Positions 1 to 9,238 of a stretch of 37,643 bases of DNA are shown here, in pieces; position 1 is the stretch's first letter, and every line of letters begins with the position of its first letter. The notes below the pieces were generated by a model that ran no database searches, was not told the origin of the DNA, and saw only the letters and a list, made by a program, of their open reading frames with translations. This stretch comes from Clostridiales bacterium (lineage in GTDB: Bacteria > Bacillota > Limnochordia > Darwinibacteriales > B1SED10-159), in assembly GCA_003551965.1 (NCBI GenBank), contig PUOC01000069.1, positions 1 through 37,643 of the forward strand, written 5' to 3'. The position numbers were made by a program, and so were the translations under genes.

Positions 1-87
1 AATCCCATCTCCCAGCTGTGACACCAGCCGTCCGCAGAACAGCAGGCCAAAATCCCGATTGATGAAGAAACTCGTCATTGCTTTCAT
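1..87 (-). CDS. MFS transporter, N-terminal fragment truncated by the window edge
   Basis: Reverse complement of 1..87 reads MKAMTSFFINRDFGLLFCGRLVSQLGDGI, typical of an MFS N-terminus (NxxFxxLxxGxxxSxLGDxI); GAAGGGAAGAGGA Shine-Dalgarno-like sequence just upstream. Not in the ORF track because it is short and open at the edge. Confidence 0.7.
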   Translation of the reverse strand, partial: MKAMTSFFINRDFGLLFCGRLVSQLGDGI

Positions 88-187
88 GTTCCTCTTCCCT
101 TCGTCTGGTGATAACCGCAGCGGCCGTGTACCGATAACAGATGAACCACGGAAGTGTCTCTACAGGGTTTTCCGGTGCTGCGCCCCT

Positions 188-210
188 AATGAATGATTGC
201 TTCATTCATT
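188..210. promoter_or_regulatory. Perfect inverted repeat AATGAATGA-TTGCT-TCATTCATT, putative repressor operator
   Basis: 9 bp arms and 5 bp spacer, in the divergent intergenic region between the MFS gene and the sulfatase; same half-sites as 300..316. Confidence 0.6.
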
Positions 211-299
211 TTTCTGCCAAAATTTGCCTTCAGCTGCCAGGTCGCTGCACAGTGCTGCTCCCTAGTGAAGGCCTGCCACCATTGGTTGTCTGCCATGGT

Positions 300-316
300 G
301 AATGAACCATTCATTC
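300..316. promoter_or_regulatory. Second copy of operator-like palindrome GAATGA-ACCAT-TCATTC
   Basis: Half-sites GAATGA/TCATTC and 5 bp spacer match the core of the 188..210 palindrome. Confidence 0.6.
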
Positions 317-457
317 TCTAATCTAAGAATATCCCGAATGACAGTGGATGTCAATACCCTTGCCAACATTTTTTCGCTTTAATTCCAGCGAATCTTCTGA
401 TATTCTATAACCATACTAGCAAAGATTGTCAGCGGGTACTCAAAAGGAGGCTTCTCC

Positions 458-2179
458 ATGCCGCAGAACGTTGTTTTCATCATCACAGACGATCAGGGAT
501 ACGGGGACCTTGGCTGCACAGGCAACCCTGTTATTTCCACACCGCATCTGGACTGCCTGTATGAGGAAAGCGTCCGCTTCACTGACTTTCACGTAGGACC
601 TACGTGTGCGCCTACTCGTGCCGGTCTCATGACGGGCCGTTTTCACAACAGCACCGGTGTTTGGCATACCGTCGGGGGCCGCTCCCTGCTGCGCAGGGAT
701 GAAGTCAGCCTGGCCGATATATTTCGGTGCAACGGATACAAGACCGGCATCTTCGGCAAGTGGCATTTAGGAGACAACTACCCCTACAGGCCCCAAGACC
801 GCGGGTTCGACGAAGCAGTCGTTCATGGGGGAGGCGGCATTGGACAGACACCAGACTATTGGGGAAATGATTACTTTGACGACACCTATTACAATATGGG
901 AGCCGCCGAGGCTCACCAAGGCTACTGCACGGATGTTTGGTTCCGCTTAGCCATGGACTTCATGACCCGGCAGCAAGACAATCCCTTCTTCTGCTATATC
1001 CCTACAAATGCCCCCCACGCACCCTTTCAGATCGCTGACGTCTATGCCGACCGCTACCGAGACACCGAACCAGAAGTGCGTGCCCGGTTCTACGGCATGA
1101 TCAGCAATATCGATGAAAATGTCGGCCGCCTACGAACTTTTCTGGACGACGCAGGTCTTGCAGACAACACCATCCTCATCTTCATGACCGACAACGGAAC
1201 CGACGGTGGCTGTGTCCAGGAGGACGGATTTGTCGTCGATGGCTATAATGCCAATATGCGCGGCAAGAAAGGATCTCCCTACGAAGGCGGCCACCGCGTG
1301 CCCTTCTTCCTGCACAGACCCGGCATGGGCTTCGCCGGTGGACGGGACATCGACACCCTGGCCGCTAACGTAGACGTCCTCCCGACGATTGTCGAACTAG
1401 TTGGATTGGATCTGCCTTGCAACCTCGACCTTGATGGCCGCAGTCTGTATCCGCTGCTGCAGGGCCGATCCGTCTCCTGGGAAGAACGGGTCCTGGTCAC
1501 GGACTCGCAACGCGTTCCCATACCTGTAAAATGGAAGGACAGTGCCATAATGAAAGGCAAGTGGCGGTTGATCAATGGGTGTCAACTCTACGACCTGACA
1601 ACTGATCCCGAGCAGCGGAATGACTGTGCAGGCGTTAATCTAAAGCTCACGGCAGCGATGCGGACTGCCTACGATATCTGGTGGAACAAAGTGTCCAGCC
1701 GCTTCGAGGAAGAAATTCCCATAAGTATCGGATCAGTGCGGGAGCCCACGACCCGCATAACTTCCCATGATTGGCGCGGCGATGTGGGTGACTGCGCGTG
1801 GAATCAAGGAGAAATCCGCGCCGGCAAAGAATGCAATAGCTATGTGGAACTCTTTGTGGAACAAGCCGGGACCTACAGCTTTGAACTGCGGCGTTGGCCG
1901 CAAGAGGAAGACCGAGCACTTGCCGAAGGGATACCCGGCGATCGGCTCGATTGGTTCACCGGCGGAGAAGCGCTGCCGATTCGCCAGGCAGTCATCCGCG
2001 TGGGAAACCAAGAGCGGTCCGCCGAAGCTGATCCCAGGAGTCCATCGGTTACCTTTGAGCTGCGCCTAGAGCCGGGCCCCACCCACATGCAGACATACTT
2101 CATAGATGAGACGGGTTCAGCCAGGGGAGCGTACTTTGTCTATGTGACCAGAGCCCATGCCGCTAGCGCAAGCCAGTAA
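458..2179 (+). CDS. Type-I sulfatase (arylsulfatase-like) with C-terminal extension
   Basis: N-terminal metal site IITDDQGYGDLG; formylglycine motif C-A-P-T-R-A-G-L-M-T-G-R; GKWHLGD; NAPHAPF; MTDNGTDGG. RBS AAAGGAGG at 443-450. Confidence 0.95.
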   Translation: MPQNVVFIITDDQGYGDLGCTGNPVISTPHLDCLYEESVRFTDFHVGPTCAPTRAGLMTGRFHNSTGVWHTVGGRSLLRRDEVSLADIFRCNGYKTGIFGKWHLGDNYPYRPQDRGFDEAVVHGGGGIGQTPDYWGNDYFDDTYYNMGAAEAHQGYCTDVWFRLAMDFMTRQQDNPFFCYIPTNAPHAPFQIADVYADRYRDTEPEVRARFYGMISNIDENVGRLRTFLDDAGLADNTILIFMTDNGTDGGCVQEDGFVVDGYNANMRGKKGSPYEGGHRVPFFLHRPGMGFAGGRDIDTLAANVDVLPTIVELVGLDLPCNLDLDGRSLYPLLQGRSVSWEERVLVTDSQRVPIPVKWKDSAIMKGKWRLINGCQLYDLTTDPEQRNDCAGVNLKLTAAMRTAYDIWWNKVSSRFEEEIPISIGSVREPTTRITSHDWRGDVGDCAWNQGEIRAGKECNSYVELFVEQAGTYSFELRRWPQEEDRALAEGIPGDRLDWFTGGEALPIRQAVIRVGNQERSAEADPRSPSVTFELRLEPGPTHMQTYFIDETGSARGAYFVYVTRAHAASASQ

Positions 2180-2217
2180 GACCGGATCCGACTTCCCACG
2201 CATCGGAGGATACCGAG

Positions 2218-3708
2218 ATGAACACTGATCCCCGTCCAAACATTCTGTGGTACTGCACCGACCAACAGCGGTACGATACGATCCACCGCCTGGGAAACAG
2301 CTTTATCCGCACGCCGGTTCTGGATTCACTGACGCAGACCGGAACCGCTTTTGTCCGCGCCTACACCCAGAGCACTGTCTGCACCCCGAGCAGAGCCAGC
2401 TTCCTGACCGGCCGCTACCCGGCAACGCATCATGTCCACCGCAACGGGAACGCGTACTTCCCTGGCACAGAGACGCTGGTAACGAAGCTTTTGGCGGATG
2501 CCGGCTATGACTGCGGACTCGTTGGCAAACTGCACCTGTCCAGTGCAGCCCACAGGCTCGAAAAGCGGCCGTCAGGCGATGGGTATCGGTTCTTCCAGTG
2601 GAGCCACCATCCCAACCCTGATTATCCTGAGGGCCACGACTATGCCGACTGGCTGGCCAACGAAAAAGGAGTCGATCCCGCCGCCCTGTACGGGAAACTT
2701 CAGGGAAGCATCGGGCCGGGTGTGCCGGCAGAGCTGCATCAAACCACATGGTGTTCCGAGACGGCCATTGGTTTTATCAGGGAAGAGCGGCAGGCACCTT
2801 GGTTGCTGAGCATCAACCCGTTTGATCCCCATCCGCCCTTTGATCCTCCCCAAGAATACCTGGATCGCTACAATCCTCAAGAACTCCCCTATCCGCTGTT
2901 CCAGGAGTCTGATCTGGAGCATCAAGAGCTCTTTCATCGCATCGATCAGCAGACACGACGCGCCACAAACCCGTATCAACAGCCGGAAAAGGCAGCCGAC
3001 ACTGGCAGCATTAAACGGGGTGATATGGGCTCCATCCCCCCTGCTGCCTATGACGCCCGTCTCGTGAAGGCGTGCTATTATGCCATGATCGAACAAATCG
3101 ACGAACAGCTCGGACGCATCATAGCAGCCCTGAAAGAAACCGGGCAGTACGAGAACACGATAATCGTCTTCACCGGCGATCACAGCGAACTTCTCGGCGA
3201 CCACGGTTTGATCTACAAAGGCTGCCGTTTCTTTGAAGGATTGACCCATGTGCCGCTGGTGATATCTTGGCCGGCCGCGGTGACAGCCGATGTCACCAGC
3301 CGCGCTTTAGTGGAACTGGTGGATATCGCGCCTACCTTGCTGGAAGCAGCTGGCCAACCGGTTCCCGCATATATGCAGGGCTGCAGCCTGCTTCGGCTCT
3401 TGAAAGGAGAAGCCGCAACCCATGACCACAAAGCCTCCGTGATTTCCGAGTATCACGGTGCCGTTGGCGGCTCCGCCATGCCCGACCAAACCCACGGGTT
3501 CATGTACTTTGACGGGCGGTACAAGGTCTGCATCTACGAAGGCCACGACGTGGGTGAGATCTACGATCTAGACACGGACCCCGGGGAATTCGATAATCTC
3601 TGGTTCAAATCCGGTTACAGTACACTGCAAGCCGACCTGCTTTGGCGGGCTGCCAAACGCTACCTGTCAACCAGCGGCCCCGGAATTGAGCGCACTGCAC
3701 CCTACTAG
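2218..3708 (+). CDS. Type-I sulfatase
   Basis: NILWYCTDQQRYDT; formylglycine motif C-T-P-S-R-A-S-F-L-T-G-R-Y; GKLHLS; FTGDHSELLGDHGL. RBS CGGAGGA upstream; 38 nt after the first sulfatase. Confidence 0.95.
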   Translation: MNTDPRPNILWYCTDQQRYDTIHRLGNSFIRTPVLDSLTQTGTAFVRAYTQSTVCTPSRASFLTGRYPATHHVHRNGNAYFPGTETLVTKLLADAGYDCGLVGKLHLSSAAHRLEKRPSGDGYRFFQWSHHPNPDYPEGHDYADWLANEKGVDPAALYGKLQGSIGPGVPAELHQTTWCSETAIGFIREERQAPWLLSINPFDPHPPFDPPQEYLDRYNPQELPYPLFQESDLEHQELFHRIDQQTRRATNPYQQPEKAADTGSIKRGDMGSIPPAAYDARLVKACYYAMIEQIDEQLGRIIAALKETGQYENTIIVFTGDHSELLGDHGLIYKGCRFFEGLTHVPLVISWPAAVTADVTSRALVELVDIAPTLLEAAGQPVPAYMQGCSLLRLLKGEAATHDHKASVISEYHGAVGGSAMPDQTHGFMYFDGRYKVCIYEGHDVGEIYDLDTDPGEFDNLWFKSGYSTLQADLLWRAAKRYLSTSGPGIERTAPY

Positions 3709-3870
3709 GAACAGAAGTCCATGGACCTGCGGGCGGCCCTCGTACAAAAGAGAGTTCCTGGGGGAATGCACAGCCTGTCCCCGCACCGGTTGTGCAACCT
3801 ACGTGAGAAGGCCGAATTTTCTTCTGCAAAGAAGGATTTTGGCAACCGTTATCTAAAACAAACAATACCT

Positions 3871-3876
3871 TATAAT
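3871..3876 (+). promoter_or_regulatory. Candidate -10 element TATAAT upstream of the 3973 gene
   Basis: Perfect TATAAT in an AT-rich stretch of the 3709-3972 intergenic region; no clear TTGACA at 17 bp spacing. Confidence 0.35.
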
Positions 3877-3972
3877 ACTTCCAATATTCACCATGCTGTC
3901 GATGGTCAAAGTCACACCGCTGGCGCGGTCCAACAAAGGCAGTGCCAGTCAAGGGGAGAGGAGAATGCCGAC

Positions 3973-6867
3973 GTGAGAAAGTTACATCGGAAACGGTCCC
4001 TGATCATGGTCGGATGGATCAGCATTGCTGTGATCATCATGGCCGCTTCGGCTTCTGCCCAATGGGGAGATTACTGGCAGCAGCTGCCCCTGGCAGAAGA
4101 TTGGGATCCAGTGGCGAAATCACAGGCCGTGGCTTCCCAACTGCTCCAGGCGCAGCGGCCCGACGAAGTGGAAGCGATTCTGTATGATGTTTTGGAGCGA
4201 ATTGGCTTGGGCGTCTATACCGCCGAGGGTGAAGTCATCGTGGTCGGAAACGAATCCGACGCTGACGACTTCTATCTCTACGATTTCGAAGTGGCCTTAT
4301 TGGCCCGCGCCTTCTTGAATGAACAGTATGTAGCTCTGACATCCTATGCACAGCAGTGGCAGCAGTACGGCATTCACATTCGTCCACTAGACCGCCCTTT
4401 CTTGGTTGAAGCCATCACCGCCGCTGATGTGGAAACGGCCCTGCGGAAGAAGCGCCAGTACGCGCAGGACAATCCCGATCTGCATCAAGGGTTTGTTGTT
4501 CGCTTGATTGACGAGCTGGGCGATCGCGAGATTCGGCCCTTTGACCTATTGGAGGATGAGGAGGAAGACCCGGAGTTGATAGGGATCCGGGCCCAACTAC
4601 AGGAGGGAATGGAGATCATCCGGGAAGAGGCGTCGCAGGACGGTGACTGGGATACAGTGGCCTGGGCTGACGAAATGCTCGACGGCGGCCTCGACGAAAT
4701 GTATGAAGCAGCACTGGCCGGCGACCAGCAGGCGTTTATGCGGGAAATTATGGCCGGCGCCGGCTTGGATCAGGCAGAGCTGGCTGAATGGGAACGGGAT
4801 TTGGCCGGTGTCCTCGGGGACATCGATGGCATGGAAGCGACGCATGCAGCCATCCATGACCTGGTGGGATCCATGCGCCATGTTCTGCAGGGCGGCGACA
4901 GTGACATCTTCTTGCAGAGCCTCGAAACCGTGCGGATATCCCAGGAAGATATGCAGAGGCAGATCGACGAAAAAGTCCAAGAGCTGATTGCAGACATAGA
5001 AAAACGACGGAGCAGCATTGGTGACCCGGGCCGCAATACCGCCAGGGCCGTGCTTACCATCGAACAGGATTTTGCCCACGGCCTCTCCGGCTTCGCCGCG
5101 GCCCAAAGCCGGCGGGAAGCCATGACCGCCATGATCGAAGAACGGGAGGACGATTATCGGAAAAGCATGGAAGAATGGCAGGAAATGATGCAGGAACCCG
5201 CCGGTTTCCCCGTCCTGCCTGAAGAAGACGACAGCAGTCTCTACTTCGATCCCATTCAAGCTTTTCTAGTACACGTGGACCTATTCTTAGCCGCTAGGGA
5301 TCCGACGACAAGCGGTCTGTCGCTTCCGTGGCCCGGAAGCCGCACAGCGCAGGCGTCAGTTCTCGACCCCTGCGCCCATATTGGCAATCTCGAAAGCAAT
5401 CACCCTGATCTCTACGGTGGCCTGACCACTATGTTAGACATCGCTGCAGCGACCCAGGGCGCCGTGTCCGAATTCCGTGAGCTGAATATGAAGCGAGCCT
5501 TAATGCGTGTCGCCCGAGGGGTCTTCAACACCGTCACCACGGAAATCAGTGCCAGGATTGAGTACAAACCTCCGGAGAACGACGGCATCTTAATGCGTTT
5601 TTGGCATGATGACCCGAAAAAAGCAGAGATCCATGTGGAAGTACGAGATATGGTACCGGATCTACTGCCGGAACCAATTCGCAACGCCCTGCAGGGTGCA
5701 GCCTCGGCCACGGAAGTCTGCGGGCCTCTGCTTGATGCAGCCAATCTAATCGGCGGCGGAGCCGGTGAGTTGGCCGGCGAGCTGGAAGCCATCCAGCGTT
5801 TGGCCGAAGGTCGAGACTTAAGCAATATACCCGTAATCTTCAAAATGGAGGCGCAGCACTGGCATGTCATCGATCCCCGTCCTGCAGACTGGGAGCTGAT
5901 CCGAGCCGGCACCCACTTTATGCAGCGTACCGACGACGACGGCAGAACGGTCGGCCCATTTCGGCCCGGCCTGGACGGTTTGGATGTGGGCGGCTGGCGC
6001 ACCGAAGTGCGGGTACCCATTGATATCCAAGCTCGCATCCATGAAAGTGCCAGTGTGATCTGGAACCCTGCCAACTGGGGTCTGGCTGTGGGTGAAGATC
6101 TGTTTTCTCCCATTGAAACCACAGTGGCTCTATCCATCTATGAATTAGAGCCCCTGCCCATGACAGGGCAGATTACCATACGGAGAACCGTCAGAGCAGA
6201 AGGGGCTGCCGAATACGCAGATGAGGACGGTGAGTCCGACATAAAAGAAAAAGGGTCAGCCACGGCCACTCTGAGGTTGACCAATGTAGAAATCAACAAA
6301 GATGGGATCGCCGGAACAAGCAAGGCGTCTCTCAGCATCGTCGGCGATTGGGAAGGAGAATACTATGAGGAATCCGCCTGCGACGACGGCGGCACTAGCA
6401 CTCTGAGGCAGACAGCCACGGGCAGCATCGACGATTCTGAACAGGGAACGCTGCCGGGAGTGCGTCTGCAGGTGGACTCGAGATCAGCCCTGCACGACTT
6501 CAACATCGGCAAAATTATGTCCCTGGCCGGGAGCATGGCCCATTCTATACAGGGCACCCAAACCATCAAGGAGCGGGGCACATATTGCTCGGGTGAAAGC
6601 TATGCCCGCGATCCGCAAACCGCCTCCGCCTCCCTTCCGGATGGTCTATTTGACCATCTGTTCCACTCGCTTCCGGCGCGGATTCCAGCCCGGGAGCGCC
6701 CGGAATTTGAACGTACGGCACAGCAGGTAACAGGACAAGCTTCATGGGACGAACGATATCCTTCCAAAGCCGTCGAGATGCTTCGAGCACGCATGGGCCG
6801 GCCGCCGCATCAAGTCGTCTATAATGTGCATACCACCGTAGATTGGAGTTTTACTCGACATCGTTGA
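3973..6867 (+). CDS. Large secreted protein of unknown function (964 aa)
   Basis: ORF track gives 3721..6867, but GTG at 3973 follows AGGGGAGAGGAG and yields VRKLHRKRSLIMVGWISIAVIIMAASASAQ, a convincing signal peptide. No family recognised. Confidence 0.8.
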   Translation: MRKLHRKRSLIMVGWISIAVIIMAASASAQWGDYWQQLPLAEDWDPVAKSQAVASQLLQAQRPDEVEAILYDVLERIGLGVYTAEGEVIVVGNESDADDFYLYDFEVALLARAFLNEQYVALTSYAQQWQQYGIHIRPLDRPFLVEAITAADVETALRKKRQYAQDNPDLHQGFVVRLIDELGDREIRPFDLLEDEEEDPELIGIRAQLQEGMEIIREEASQDGDWDTVAWADEMLDGGLDEMYEAALAGDQQAFMREIMAGAGLDQAELAEWERDLAGVLGDIDGMEATHAAIHDLVGSMRHVLQGGDSDIFLQSLETVRISQEDMQRQIDEKVQELIADIEKRRSSIGDPGRNTARAVLTIEQDFAHGLSGFAAAQSRREAMTAMIEEREDDYRKSMEEWQEMMQEPAGFPVLPEEDDSSLYFDPIQAFLVHVDLFLAARDPTTSGLSLPWPGSRTAQASVLDPCAHIGNLESNHPDLYGGLTTMLDIAAATQGAVSEFRELNMKRALMRVARGVFNTVTTEISARIEYKPPENDGILMRFWHDDPKKAEIHVEVRDMVPDLLPEPIRNALQGAASATEVCGPLLDAANLIGGGAGELAGELEAIQRLAEGRDLSNIPVIFKMEAQHWHVIDPRPADWELIRAGTHFMQRTDDDGRTVGPFRPGLDGLDVGGWRTEVRVPIDIQARIHESASVIWNPANWGLAVGEDLFSPIETTVALSIYELEPLPMTGQITIRRTVRAEGAAEYADEDGESDIKEKGSATATLRLTNVEINKDGIAGTSKASLSIVGDWEGEYYEESACDDGGTSTLRQTATGSIDDSEQGTLPGVRLQVDSRSALHDFNIGKIMSLAGSMAHSIQGTQTIKERGTYCSGESYARDPQTASASLPDGLFDHLFHSLPARIPARERPEFERTAQQVTGQASWDERYPSKAVEMLRARMGRPPHQVVYNVHTTVDWSFTRHR

Positions 6868-6886
6868 AACAATAGTCTTGCGGACC

Positions 6887-6925
6887 AGCCCAGCCCCTCT
6901 CATTAAGCGGGGCTGGGCTTTTTTT
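6887..6925 (+). terminator. Intrinsic terminator
   Basis: AGCCCAGCCCC-(loop)-GGGGCTGGGCT followed by a run of T, 20 nt after the 3973 gene. Confidence 0.9.
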
Positions 6926-6930
6926 GGGCT

Positions 6931-8079
6931 CTATTCCGCGGCAGAGGCAACCCAATCTGGTATGCGGCCATCACCGGTGGCATTGCCTGCTAAGAGCCAA
7001 CGCAGGGTAAATCGGGCCATATATCCGCGCTCATAGCAGTGTTCTTGACCACCTTCGTACTGCAGATAGATCCACCCTTCGCTGGCCGTTCCCCGCCGGC
7101 CCGCTGCCAGCGACGAGTACGCAAAGGGACCGGGGTGGACTAAGCGCTTGCACGGCCAGGAATGCCCGCCGTCAAAACTTGCCCAGACCGTGCCATGACG
7201 GCGTTCATGCCCTGCCTCATCGGTGTTGCTGTAGATGAGAATATCGGCATCATCGACGGGCAGGCGAACCAGGCCTGCACAGAGACCGAAATGCCCATTG
7301 TAATTGTGGCCGCATGGTTCACACCCGCGGTAACGCGGCCCATCGGGAATGACCGTACAGACGTGCCCCCCCTGCCACGTCTCCCCGCCGTCGCCGCTGT
7401 AAGCGGCCCAACGGCGCCAACTCCAGCGATCCTCGGAAGAAGCGAAGAAATGTTTGCGGCTGTTGTGGTACACACGTCCGTCGTCAAACTCTGTTATGGC
7501 ACTTTCTCCCGTGCCCTCTTCGGGGAACGGCTGCGATGCATGCCACTGCATTCCGCCGTCGTCACTGAACACCGCACTGGTATAACCGCGCGGTTTATCG
7601 TAGACGCGGGCCGGACGAATCAAACGTCCGGCCTGCATCCCCCGCTGCAGAGTTATACCGTGTTCACACATGTGAAAGCTTGGAACACAGCCGTTCATAT
7701 CCGGTGCCACTGTGAACTCCTGCTGCTCCCATGTCTTTCCGTGGTCGCCGCTGCGGTATAGTTTGGTGCCCGTAAGCTGGGTTTGGGGCGTTGTCGGCGG
7801 ATGCCCGGCTTCCACGAAAACCAATACGGAGCCGTCCGTTTCATTGACAATGGCCCCGCCGCCGTGAAAACCAGGATCCGCCACAACAATGCCTTCGTGC
7901 CAAGAGAAACCACCATCTTCGCTGCGCCGCACAACAAAGCGCTCCTGCCCCCACGTAGCCACCACCGTACCGTCACAGGCAACGACCACATTGGGAAAGC
8001 GGCCGCCCTCAAACAGCGTCTCTGCATGGATTTCTTTCGCTCCCAAGAAGGAAGCCAAACTGGCACTCGGTTTCTTCAT
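6931..8079 (-). CDS. BNR/Asp-box sialidase-like glycoside hydrolase
   Basis: Repeated Asp-box motifs: RSEDGGFSWHEG, RSGDHGKTWEQQ, FSDDGGMQWHAS, YSGDGGETWQGG, ASFDGGHSW. Confidence 0.85.
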   Translation of the reverse strand: MKKPSASLASFLGAKEIHAETLFEGGRFPNVVVACDGTVVATWGQERFVVRRSEDGGFSWHEGIVVADPGFHGGGAIVNETDGSVLVFVEAGHPPTTPQTQLTGTKLYRSGDHGKTWEQQEFTVAPDMNGCVPSFHMCEHGITLQRGMQAGRLIRPARVYDKPRGYTSAVFSDDGGMQWHASQPFPEEGTGESAITEFDDGRVYHNSRKHFFASSEDRWSWRRWAAYSGDGGETWQGGHVCTVIPDGPRYRGCEPCGHNYNGHFGLCAGLVRLPVDDADILIYSNTDEAGHERRHGTVWASFDGGHSWPCKRLVHPGPFAYSSLAAGRRGTASEGWIYLQYEGGQEHCYERGYMARFTLRWLLAGNATGDGRIPDWVASAAE

Positions 8080-8080
8080 A

Positions 8081-9238
8081 CTATGACCTCCCCGGTCTGC
8101 GGCTATGGCACCCGATTGCGCCTATGCGCCGCTCAAGCTGCTGCGGATGGAACTGGACCGCTAAGACATAGGGTTGCGCATCCGATGCCCAATGCCCGTA
8201 AGTCATGGTTGTGACCATTCCGTTCGGAAGTACATGAACCCCGGGATAGGCGCAATCCCACTTGCGGTGATTGGCGTGGATCCTGATGCGATAGCTGCCT
8301 TCTCGGCCGCTTCGGATATCTTCATACGTTCCCACCCAGGCGGCCCAATCTCCCTGGGAAGCACTGTGGCGGGCTGTATCCCGAAATACAACCACAACAC
8401 GCCCGTCCTGAAGATACCGGGCTGTGTGGCGGTCACCGGTTAACGCAGCCGGCAGTTCCTGGGGTTCCGACCAGGTTCGGCCTTCATCGCGGCTGAAGCT
8501 GGCAAAGGAATTAAACTGACGGGTGTTTTCCCGCAGCAAGATGGCGATTTCGCTCCCGTCGGGCGATCGCAGCGCCCCTGCCTCACAGAGATGGCCGCGG
8601 GGATGCTCTATAATGACCCGAGGTTCGCCCCAGGTTAATCCGCCGTCAAAGCTCTCCACAGCATAAATGCGCATACCACCGTCGGCCTCGCCGGCCGGTG
8701 ATCCCCAGTGCTCATAGGGACCGCCGCGGAGCATCCGTCCATCGTCGTGAAAGAAGGCCAGGTAGTGCCCGGGCATTTGGAGAGGAACCAGATCGCTCAT
8801 GGCCACGATGCCGCCATAATCTCCAATGGGTGTCAACGCAGACCAGGTGTTTCCTTGATCCTGGGAATAGGCCATGCGAATCGGATATAAACCGGAGAAC
8901 AACAGCCAATACTCCTGCCCCGAAGGGCCAAATGTGCGGTACAAGGTCGGAACTTCCCGGGATGTTGCCCAGCTCTTGGGCGTCGGCAAGCGCTCCGACC
9001 AGGTCCTTCCCCCGTCTGGACTGCGTTTAAGGACGATGGGCCCCCGTCCGTGCCCCTTCGGATAGACAGCGTAGATCGTTTGGCCATCCTCCAGCAGAAT
9101 GCTGGTCACATGACCCAAGTATTGCCGCGCCTCACGGTCAACCACAAACCGACGCTTATCCTCCCAGGAAATGTCCAGCATGGGTATGGTATAACCGGGG
9201 GACCTTGCTTGGGCCTTGGATGGGCCTGACCCTGTCAT
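8081..9238 (-). CDS. BNR/Asp-box sialidase-like glycoside hydrolase
   Basis: Asp-boxes RSPDGGRTWSERL, YSQDQGNTWSALT, ESFDGGLTWGEPRV, FSRDEGRTWSEPQ; 1 nt gap to the following gene. Confidence 0.85.
   Translation of the reverse strand: MTGSGPSKAQARSPGYTIPMLDISWEDKRRFVVDREARQYLGHVTSILLEDGQTIYAVYPKGHGRGPIVLKRSPDGGRTWSERLPTPKSWATSREVPTLYRTFGPSGQEYWLLFSGLYPIRMAYSQDQGNTWSALTPIGDYGGIVAMSDLVPLQMPGHYLAFFHDDGRMLRGGPYEHWGSPAGEADGGMRIYAVESFDGGLTWGEPRVIIEHPRGHLCEAGALRSPDGSEIAILLRENTRQFNSFASFSRDEGRTWSEPQELPAALTGDRHTARYLQDGRVVVVFRDTARHSASQGDWAAWVGTYEDIRSGREGSYRIRIHANHRKWDCAYPGVHVLPNGMVTTMTYGHWASDAQPYVLAVQFHPQQLERRIGAIGCHSRRPGRS

Noticed and set aside
2572-3249. 225 aa minus-strand ORF inside the second sulfatase, and similar antisense ORFs (e.g. 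4597..5259, 5412..6137)
   Set aside because: Shadow ORFs opposite well-supported genes; no recognisable motifs.
3721-3972. Upstream extension of the 1048 aa ORF (start 3721)
   Set aside because: No RBS, no signal-peptide logic; GTG 3973 has a strong RBS and yields a signal peptide.
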